From JBAZFF01 sp041653495 (GTDB lineage Bacteria; Patescibacteriota; Minisyncoccia; Minisyncoccales; RBG-13-42-11): DNA of 9,788 nucleotides. The stretch lies in contig JBAZFF010000017.1 in assembly GCA_041653495.1 (NCBI GenBank), positions 1 through 9,788 on the forward strand, given 5' to 3'. This document shows positions 4,157 to 9,788 of this stretch, in pieces. The notes beneath the pieces are model-generated. The model ran no database searches. It worked only from the letters and a program-made list of their open reading frames with translations, and was not told where the DNA came from. Positions within the stretch are counted from its first letter, which is position 1. Each line of letters begins with the position of its first letter. Made by a program: the position numbers and the translations under genes.

Positions 4157-4678
4157 ATGAAAATAGTTGTCGGCTCAAAGAACCCAGTTAAAGTTAATGC
4201 AGTTAAGGATGCCTTTAAAAAGGTTTTTGGCGATTGTGAAGTCGTCGGGGTTTCAGTATCTTCGGGCGTTTCCAATATGCCGATGAGTTTTGAAGAAGCT
4301 CTAAGGGGAGCCAGAAATAGAGCAAAAAACGCTATTAAGATATTAAGGGCAGATTTTAGTGTCGGGCTTGAGGGGGGTTTTGAGAAGAAAGAAGGCGGAA
4401 CCTTCCTAACTGGAATTGTAGCGATTGTCGATAAGAACGGCATATGGGGCATAAGCAGAGGGGGCGGGCTCTTAATGCCAGAGAGAATTGTCAAAAGAGT
4501 GGAGAATGGCAAAGAATTAGGAGAGGTGATGGATGAAGTCAGAGGACTGAGAAATACGAAAGAAAAAGACGGCGCAGTCGGTTTCTTCACTAAGAATCTG
4601 ATTCCTAGGAAGAAATCGTTTGAAATCAGCACAATTTATGCCCTCTCTAGGTTTATTAGAAAAGAACTATTTATGTAG
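4157..4678 (+). CDS. yjjX: Non-canonical purine NTP phosphatase (YjjX/DUF84)
   Basis: A 173-aa protein matching the inosine/xanthosine triphosphatase family YjjX (NTPase DUF84) in length and motifs. These enzymes remove ITP/XTP and oxidised purine nucleotides from the pool by hydrolysis. Seen: N-terminal nucleotide-binding SKNPVKVNAVKDAF (7-20), EEALRGARNRAKNA (46-59), DFSVGLEGGFE (66-76, acidic metal-site region), and the late EKDGAVGFFT (136-145) before the C-terminal helix. It appears cytoplasmic. It begins a closely spaced plus-strand gene run; the next ATG is 5 bases after its stop. No Shine-Dalgarno is present. TAGAAT (4143-4148) could be a -10 box for a very short leader. Substrate details cannot be read from the sequence. 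Confidence 0.88.
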   Translation: MKIVVGSKNPVKVNAVKDAFKKVFGDCEVVGVSVSSGVSNMPMSFEEALRGARNRAKNAIKILRADFSVGLEGGFEKKEGGTFLTGIVAIVDKNGIWGISRGGGLLMPERIVKRVENGKELGEVMDEVRGLRNTKEKDGAVGFFTKNLIPRKKSFEISTIYALSRFIRKELFM

Positions 4679-4683
4679 GGCTT

Positions 4684-5574
4684 ATGAAAAAGATTCTGAT
4701 TATAACTATTGTGATAGCGCTGGGATGCATTATTTATTGGCAATTCAATGTAAGCAGCCAGCCTTCCATCGCTCTTATTTCTCCCAACGGAGGAGAGGTT
4801 TTAGAAGAAGGCTCTGTTTATACTATAAAATGGGAAACAAAGAATATCCCTGCAGACGATAAGGTGGCTATCAATATCAGGAGAATAGCTCCGCCTCCAT
4901 TGCCCGCGGACGGCCAGGAGTTTGACCCGATTATCTTTATCAATTTAGAGAATACGGGCAGCATGGATTGGCATATTTCCAATATGTATCCTGAAGGAAA
5001 CTACGTATTAGGCATAACCAGCTATGCTTCAATCCCTGTCACCGATCCTATTTCCGATGAGAGCGATACAACCTTCGCTATTAAAAGCACCTCTTGGCAG
5101 ACTTATATAAACCAAGATTTCGGCTACAGCATAGATTATCCCAGCACTTGGACCTTCAGGGAGTTTCCGGATACAAAAACAGGAGCGGGATTCCGACCGT
5201 TGAACAGCGCAGACGGGGTAGCATCCGAATGCATCGTTGTTAGCGCCAGGGGGACGGCAGAGAATGAATATAACACTCCATTTTACGATTATGTCCAAAG
5301 AGCAGCGGCAGTCGAGATACAGAATTATGAAAGATTAGACTCTATTGAACCCGTCGAGACCGCCAGCGGGCTGCTTGGATACAGAACGACTTGGGTTTAC
5401 CGGACTTTTGACGGGCAAGAGAAATCTTCCTTGCCCATTGCATATTTTGATAATAAAAAGACCAGCGGCCAGTTGAAATATAAAACAGTTCAGATTGCTT
5501 TGGAAACTGAAGATTGTATGGAGATTTACAATCAGATGCTTCCTAGTTTTAATTATGAAGATAAAGGAATATAA
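4684..5574 (+). CDS. Anchored extracytoplasmic protein with Kre9-like N-domain
   Basis: A 296-aa protein. Residues 4-20 form one hydrophobic helix, a signal anchor or uncleaved signal peptide. The sequence before Cys15 is ALGC, a poor lipobox, so a lipoprotein is unlikely. Residues 28-112 (SPNGGEVLEEGSVYTIKW then PEGNYVLGITSY) resemble the Ig-like Kre9/Knh1 N-terminal domain found in many surface proteins. Residues 138-296 begin WQTYINQDFGYSIDYPSTWTF, a pattern common to PsbP-like or similar small extracytoplasmic domains. No catalytic motif is seen. A role at the cell surface is inferred. It starts 5 bases after the phosphatase and overlaps the cupin gene by 20 bases, so it is probably cotranscribed. 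Confidence 0.75.
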   Translation: MKKILIITIVIALGCIIYWQFNVSSQPSIALISPNGGEVLEEGSVYTIKWETKNIPADDKVAINIRRIAPPPLPADGQEFDPIIFINLENTGSMDWHISNMYPEGNYVLGITSYASIPVTDPISDESDTTFAIKSTSWQTYINQDFGYSIDYPSTWTFREFPDTKTGAGFRPLNSADGVASECIVVSARGTAENEYNTPFYDYVQRAAAVEIQNYERLDSIEPVETASGLLGYRTTWVYRTFDGQEKSSLPIAYFDNKKTSGQLKYKTVQIALETEDCMEIYNQMLPSFNYEDKGI

Positions 5575-5878
5575 AAATTTAGCGGAAGCCATAGACGGTA
5601 CGATTAAGAGAGACAAAGACTATATTTTGCTTAAACATTCTTTGGGAAAGGGGACAGAAATAAAGACGCACTTTCATAAGAGAGCGAATGAATTCATTGT
5701 TATTGATAGTGGCAAATTAATAATTAAGCTGGGAAAGGAAGAAAAGTTGTTCAATCTTAAGAATAAGGCGGTTTCAATATTGTTCCCGAAGCAGAGGGTC
5801 CATTCTCTCCTTGCGATAAGCCCGATCACATACTTCGTTATTAGAGATAAGAAGGACATATCTATTTATAAGAAATAA
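5555..5878 (+). CDS. Small cupin-domain protein
   Basis: A 107-aa single-domain cupin. The first cupin motif fits exactly: G33-x5-H39-x-H41-x4-E46-x6-G53 (HFHKRANEFIVIDSG). The second motif is visible as P78 and H83 (LFPKQRVHSLL). His39, His41, Glu46 and His83 would bind one metal ion. The cupin fold is used by many small enzymes and sensors, so substrate and reaction cannot be assigned. ATG 5555 is chosen because the family starts near here; a frame open from 5495 would add 20 residues lying inside the upstream gene. The start overlaps the preceding gene by 20 bases, suggesting translational coupling. Confidence 0.8.
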   Translation: MKIKEYKNLAEAIDGTIKRDKDYILLKHSLGKGTEIKTHFHKRANEFIVIDSGKLIIKLGKEEKLFNLKNKAVSILFPKQRVHSLLAISPITYFVIRDKKDISIYKK

Positions 5879-5907
5879 TCAAGAAGCTTTGGCCGAACTA
5901 AAACAAC

Positions 5908-6504
5908 ATGAAGAAACAGCTTGTGAGCATGGGAGGAGGGGATTCCTTCCGAAACTACAAAGAATATCTTTCTTATCTTAAAAAGAAAGAGCTTTATTTT
6001 GAAGGAACCAGGATGAAAATATGGAGGGAGAACTTGCCGGAAGCTTTAGGCAAAGGGTTTGAAGTCATTAACTTGAGGATGCCGAGCCCCGATAATGCCA
6101 GGTATAAAGAATGGAAGATATGGTTCAATAAATTAGTGCCGTTCTTGAGGAAAGACGTCATGCTTTTAGGACATTCATTAGGCGGGATCTTTTTGGCCAA
6201 ATATCTGGCGGAAAACAAATTCCCCAGAAAGATAAAAGCCGTATTCTTGGTGGCAGCCCCATTTAAAGAACACGGAAAGGGGGATATATTAGGAGACTTT
6301 AATCTTCCGAAGAGCTTGAATAAGATAAACCAAGCTGAGAATATATTCCTTTACCAGAGCAAGGATGATTCTATAGTCCCTTATAAAGACGCTCTAGAGT
6401 ACAAGAAGTCTTTGCCTAAAGCAAAATTATCTTTATACAAGAACAAAGGGCATTTTATCCAGAAAAACTTTCCGGAGATAGTTAAGAACATTAAATCTCT
6501 CTAA
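5908..6504 (+). CDS. Alpha/beta serine hydrolase, RBBP9/YdeN-like
   Basis: A 198-aa protein with an alpha/beta-hydrolase layout. The nucleophile elbow GHSLGG (88-93) gives Ser90, the acid is probably Asp154 in SKDDSIVP (151-158), and the base is His182 in NKGHF. Length and the 'D-x-x-V-P ... GHF' ending resemble the RBBP9/YdeN serine hydrolase family. Substrate unknown; it may be an esterase or peptidase. No signal peptide. It follows the cupin by 29 bases and precedes the helicase ATG with a one-base gap, so it is likely part of the same operon. Confidence 0.82.
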   Translation: MKKQLVSMGGGDSFRNYKEYLSYLKKKELYFEGTRMKIWRENLPEALGKGFEVINLRMPSPDNARYKEWKIWFNKLVPFLRKDVMLLGHSLGGIFLAKYLAENKFPRKIKAVFLVAAPFKEHGKGDILGDFNLPKSLNKINQAENIFLYQSKDDSIVPYKDALEYKKSLPKAKLSLYKNKGHFIQKNFPEIVKNIKSL

Positions 6505-6505
6505 G

Positions 6506-9403
6506 ATGGATCTCAACCTCGATAAGCTGAACAAGGAGCAGAGAGAAGCGGTGGTCCACGAAAAGGGCCCTCTTTTGATAGTGGCCGGAGCCGGAACGGG
6601 CAAAACTACGGTAATAACCCAGAGAATAGCTTATTTGATAGAGAAGGGGCTGGCCAAGCCCGAAGAGATACTGGCTGTCACTTTTACCGAAAAAGCAGCC
6701 GGGGAGATGGAGGAAAGGGTGGATACCCTGCTTCCTTACGGATACGTGGACTTATGGGTTTCAACCTTCCACTCCTTCTGCGAGAGGATATTGAGAGACC
6801 ACGCCCTAGACATAGGATTGCCTGCGGATTTTAAGGTTTTGGACAATACATCCGCCTGGCTGTTAATGAGGCAGAACCTGGATAAGTTCAATTTGAATTA
6901 TTACAAGCCCCTGGGAGCTCCGACTAAATTTATTCAGGCGCTGATCTCCCATTTCTCCCACTGCAAGGACCAAGAGATATATCCCCAAGATTACTTGAAA
7001 TACGCGGAAAGCTTAAAGACGAGGGACGATGCTCCGGAAACCCAGGAAACGGAAAGGATAAAGGAGCTGGCAGAAGCCTTCCACGTTTACCAAAAGCTCC
7101 TTTTGGACAACAGCTATATGGATTTCGGAGATCTTATCAATTATTGCCTGAAGCTATTCAAGCAGAGGCCGAACATACTGGAAAAATACAGAAGCAAGTT
7201 CAAATACGTTTTAGTGGATGAGTTCCAGGACACTAACTGGTCCCAGTACGAATTGATAAAAATAGTGGCCGCCCCGAAGAATAATCTGACAGTTTGCGCC
7301 GACGATGACCAGGCAATCTATAGATGGCGGGGCGCGTCTTTCTCCAATATCCTGCAATTCAAGAAAGACTTCCCGAAAGCAAAACAGATTTCCCTTGTTA
7401 AGAACTACAGGTCTAGCCAAAACATATTGGATTTGGCCTACAAATTCATAAAAGGGAATGACCCGGATAGGTTGGAATGCGTTAATAAGATAGACAAGAA
7501 ACTTATTTCAAACAACAAGGAAGAGGGGATAATAGATCATATAAGCGCAAAGACGGCGGAAGAAGAAGTCAGAAAGACCATAGAAAAGATAGTAGAGATA
7601 CTAAAGAAAGACAAAGACGCTTCTTACAACGACATAGCTATTCTGGTCAGGGCCAATAATGCGGCCAATCCCTTTATTAAAGCTTTAGAAAGAGCCGGCC
7701 TGCCTTACCAGTTTCTGGCTTCCAGGGGGCTTTATTCAAAACCTGTCGTTTTAAATATTATTTCCTATTTCAAACTGCTGGACAACTACCACGAGAGCGC
7801 AGCTGTCTATAGGATATTGAATCTTCCCTTTTTAGACATCCAATACCAAGACATAGTAAAGCTCCTCCAATATTCCAAGCAGAAGACCAAATCCATTTAT
7901 GAATCCATGGAAGAGATTTCCTTGATCCCTGGAATTTCAGAAAAGAGCAGGGGAAAGATAGAATTTCTCTTGAGCCTCATAAAGAAACATGCCGCTCTCT
8001 GCAAGGACAAATCCGTTTCAGACATATTCCTTTCTTTTTTGAAGGATTCGGGGTATTTAAAGTACCTGACCGCGAAGGAAGACAAGGAGCAGTTTGATGT
8101 TTTAAACCAGTTCCACAAGAGAATCAAGACATTTGAAGAAGCTTCTCTGGAGCCGAGCTTAAAGAACTTCATGGAGGAATTGAACTTTGAAATAGAGTCC
8201 GGGGAAGAAGGGAAACTGGAATTCGATCCCGAAGAAGGCCCGGACATGATAAAGGTAATGACCATTCACGGAGCCAAGGGCCTGGGATTCAAATATGTAT
8301 TTCTGGTAAACATGGTGGATAAGAGGTTCCCGACCGCAGAAAGAGGGGATCTGATAGACCTTCCGGAAGAGCTGATAAAAGACATAAAGCCCAAAGGAGA
8401 CGTCCATTTACAGGAAGAAAGGAGGATCTGCTATGTGGCCATGACCAGGGCGAAGAAAGGGCTTTATTTCACTTCCGCCAAAGATTACGGACTGTCCAGG
8501 AGCAAAAAGCTTTCCAGGTTCTTGATGGAGATGGGATATAAAGACAAAGAAGAGAAAAAAGCGAAGAAGAGCGACCTGAACGATTCTCCCGTCAAAATAA
8601 GCAAGAAGAGCAAGGAGAAATTATACCTTCCGGACCACTTCTCTTTCTCCCAGCTGGCCGCTTTTGAAAAGTGCCCTCTGCAGTATAAGTTCAATTTCAT
8701 CTTGAGGGTGCCTATCAAGGGAAAGGCCGTGTTTTCCTTCGGAAAGACGATGCATGCCACTTTCCATGATTTTTTAAGGGCGGCCAACGGAGGCAGCCAG
8801 GCAGATTTGTTCAACGTCCAGAAATCAAGAATCACCCTGAAACTGGAAGACTTATTAAATATCTATGAAAAGAACTGGATAGGGGACTGGTACGAATCAA
8901 AAGCCCAGAAAGAGGAATACTACAAGCTGGGAAAGGAAATAGTTAAAAACTTTTACAAAGAGTTTCAAAAGAATCCTCCTAGAATCCTGAGAATAGACAA
9001 TGCGCTAGCCTTAGAGATGCCTTTCAATATAAAAATCGGAGGGAACACTTTATACGGGGTGATAGACCGGATAGACGAGAAGGAAGGGGGAGCATCAATC
9101 ATAGATTATAAGACCGGAGCTTCCAAAGAGAAGCTGATGCCGGAAGACAAAGAGCAGCTTTTGATCTACCAGATAGCCGCGGAAGAATTATTCAAGCTGG
9201 CCCCCAAAGAGCTGACTTACGAGTACCTGAATGACAGAAAGAAAATATCTTTTTTGGGTTCCGATAAAGAGAAGGAAAAACTCAAAGAAAAGATAATATC
9301 TCAGATAGAAAGGATAAAGAACAGCGACTTTGATCCTACCCCGGGCTGGCAGTGCGGATTTTGCGATTTCAAGGACATTTGCGATTTCAACAAAAATCAA
9401 TGA
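6506..9403 (+). CDS. UvrD-type helicase fused to RecB-like Fe-S nuclease
   Basis: A 965-aa superfamily-1 helicase-nuclease. Helicase motifs: Walker A GAGTGKT (28-34), TFTEKAA (59-65), STFHSF (86-91), Walker B VDEFQD (237-242), DDDQAIYRWRG (266-276), NYRSS (300-304), TIHGAKGLGF (586-595) and YVAMTRAK (643-650). After a Lys-rich linker (681-705) comes a PD-(D/E)XK nuclease: His750, GVIDRID (851-857, Asp854), IIDYKTG (865-871, Asp867, Lys869) and QLLIY (884-888). Cys723, Cys950, Cys953 and Cys959 give the C...C-x2-C-x5-C pattern of AddB/RecB-type 4Fe-4S nucleases. Likely role: ATP-driven DNA unwinding and cutting in repair or recombination. One oddity: helicase motif V has Gly594 where most relatives have Glu (GLEF). 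Stop is TGA. Confidence 0.95.
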   Translation: MDLNLDKLNKEQREAVVHEKGPLLIVAGAGTGKTTVITQRIAYLIEKGLAKPEEILAVTFTEKAAGEMEERVDTLLPYGYVDLWVSTFHSFCERILRDHALDIGLPADFKVLDNTSAWLLMRQNLDKFNLNYYKPLGAPTKFIQALISHFSHCKDQEIYPQDYLKYAESLKTRDDAPETQETERIKELAEAFHVYQKLLLDNSYMDFGDLINYCLKLFKQRPNILEKYRSKFKYVLVDEFQDTNWSQYELIKIVAAPKNNLTVCADDDQAIYRWRGASFSNILQFKKDFPKAKQISLVKNYRSSQNILDLAYKFIKGNDPDRLECVNKIDKKLISNNKEEGIIDHISAKTAEEEVRKTIEKIVEILKKDKDASYNDIAILVRANNAANPFIKALERAGLPYQFLASRGLYSKPVVLNIISYFKLLDNYHESAAVYRILNLPFLDIQYQDIVKLLQYSKQKTKSIYESMEEISLIPGISEKSRGKIEFLLSLIKKHAALCKDKSVSDIFLSFLKDSGYLKYLTAKEDKEQFDVLNQFHKRIKTFEEASLEPSLKNFMEELNFEIESGEEGKLEFDPEEGPDMIKVMTIHGAKGLGFKYVFLVNMVDKRFPTAERGDLIDLPEELIKDIKPKGDVHLQEERRICYVAMTRAKKGLYFTSAKDYGLSRSKKLSRFLMEMGYKDKEEKKAKKSDLNDSPVKISKKSKEKLYLPDHFSFSQLAAFEKCPLQYKFNFILRVPIKGKAVFSFGKTMHATFHDFLRAANGGSQADLFNVQKSRITLKLEDLLNIYEKNWIGDWYESKAQKEEYYKLGKEIVKNFYKEFQKNPPRILRIDNALALEMPFNIKIGGNTLYGVIDRIDEKEGGASIIDYKTGASKEKLMPEDKEQLLIYQIAAEELFKLAPKELTYEYLNDRKKISFLGSDKEKEKLKEKIISQIERIKNSDFDPTPGWQCGFCDFKDICDFNKNQ

Positions 9404-9411
9404 ATTGGTGC

Positions 9412-9417
9412 TATAAT
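9412..9417 (+). promoter_or_regulatory. -10 box giving a leaderless start for the 54-aa gene
   Basis: A perfect TATAAT lies 6 bases before the ATG at 9424, the same arrangement as at 3348-3360. It sits 8 bases after the helicase stop, so the small gene can be transcribed on its own. No -35 box or Shine-Dalgarno is visible. Confidence 0.5.
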
Positions 9418-9423
9418 AAAAAC

Positions 9424-9588
9424 ATGTGTAAACAGTGTTCAAACGCAGTATACGGATTAGGGCTTATCGGAGCCGCCGTGTATTATATCAGCGTGGCTGA
9501 GGGGTTCTGGATGGGCGTCCTCGGATTTCTAAAAGCGCTCGTCTGGCCGGTCTTTCTGGTATACCAGCTGCTGGAATCGTTGAATTAA
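9424..9588 (+). CDS. Small conserved membrane protein, 54 aa
   Basis: It starts MCKQC and has two hydrophobic stretches (about 8-24 and 30-50) separated by AEGFWMG. The ending GVLGFLKALVWPVFLVYQLLE resembles, by recollection, small membrane proteins common in Patescibacteria, function unknown. I start at ATG 9424 rather than the longer frame opening at 9352, because the longer one would run 52 bases into the helicase gene and the TATAAT at 9412 points to 9424. The paired cysteines (C2, C5) could bind metal or form a disulfide. Confidence 0.7.
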   Translation: MCKQCSNAVYGLGLIGAAVYYISVAEGFWMGVLGFLKALVWPVFLVYQLLESLN

Positions 9589-9624
9589 ATATTCCGCGCG
9601 TATAAACAATTAATAATTAAAACT

Positions 9625-9788
9625 ATGAAAAAAGCTCTTATTCTTTTCGTTCTCTTGGCAATCATCATTGCCGCTGCCTTCTGGTACGTTAACGACAGGG
9701 AGAGCACCTCCCTCTTGGAATCAGAAGCTTTCTACTTGTGCAAAGACGGCAAGACCATTGATGCTGCCGTTTATAACAATAAGGCCGA
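9625..9788 (+). CDS. MliC-like lysozyme-inhibitor-type protein (partial)
   Basis: The window cuts this gene after 54 codons. Residues 4-20 form a signal anchor (ALILFVLLAIIIAAAFW). Residues 39-52 (FYLCKDGKTIDAAV) fit the start of the MliC domain, the membrane-bound inhibitor of C-type lysozyme, whose typical opening is Y-x-C-x-x-G-K-x-x-x-A. The protein would be exported and may protect against lysozymes or serve another envelope function. No Shine-Dalgarno; the AT-rich TAATAATTA just upstream could hold a -10 box. The call rests on a short stretch. Confidence 0.65.
   Translation, partial: MKKALILFVLLAIIIAAAFWYVNDRESTSLLESEAFYLCKDGKTIDAAVYNNKA

Noticed and set aside
4684..4730. Lipoprotein signal at Cys15 of the 296-aa protein
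   Set aside because: ALGC does not fit the lipobox, which needs L/V/I at -3 and A/S/T at -2; a simple signal anchor fits better.
9352..9423. Longer N-terminus for the 54-aa membrane protein
   Set aside because: It would extend 52 bases into the helicase gene, and its residues are a frame-shifted reading of the helicase cysteine motif; the TATAAT at 9412 favours ATG 9424.
1..9788. CRISPR array or insertion sequence
   Set aside because: No regularly spaced short repeats, no transposase gene and no terminal inverted repeats were seen; the only long repeats are VR/TR and the 60-bp flanking pair.

Overview
The window looks like part of a bacterial genome from the Candidate Phyla Radiation (Patescibacteria, probably a Parcubacteria-like lineage). 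This is an inference from the type of variable protein, the reverse transcriptase and four-helix accessory protein, the many small membrane or hypothetical genes, tight gene packing and weak Shine-Dalgarno signals. TGA is used as a stop (the helicase ends in TGA), so the code looks standard rather than the TGA=Gly code of Gracilibacteria.

Left part (1-3176): a complete diversity-generating retroelement (DGR). A near-consensus sigma70 promoter (271-298) and a structured 155-nt leader drive a 198-aa target protein (460-1056). Its last 46 codons are a variable repeat (VR, 916-1052). A non-coding template repeat (TR, 1411-1547) lies 358 bases further on, on the same strand. VR and TR differ at 13 of 137 positions, 11 of them at template adenines. 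An Avd-type four-helix accessory protein (1586-1981, minus) and a DGR reverse transcriptase (1961-2968, plus) follow. They are divergent and overlap antisense at their 5' ends, which is unusual. The TR appears to sit in its own small transcription unit: a candidate promoter, a 5' hairpin, the TR, then an intrinsic terminator at the avd stop codon. A ~60-bp direct repeat with structure-preserving substitutions brackets the cassette (1-60 and 3117-3176). The right copy may lie inside a small structured RNA ending in a terminator.

Middle part (3177-4156): small orphan genes. These are an 88-aa unknown protein on the plus strand, apparently leaderless, and a 110-aa three-helix membrane protein on the minus strand with a good promoter and Shine-Dalgarno. 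They converge on a shared perfect 13-bp hairpin terminator. A second terminator sits upstream of the next operon.

Right part (4157-9403): a tightly packed plus-strand run, probably an operon. It encodes a YjjX/DUF84 non-canonical purine NTP phosphatase, an anchored extracytoplasmic protein, a small cupin, an RBBP9-like serine hydrolase, and a 965-aa UvrD-type helicase fused to a RecB-like nuclease with a predicted Fe-S cluster. After it come a 54-aa membrane protein and the start of an MliC-like lysozyme-inhibitor-type protein cut by the window edge. The operon reads as housekeeping (nucleotide-pool cleaning, DNA repair, envelope); the DGR is the accessory system of interest.
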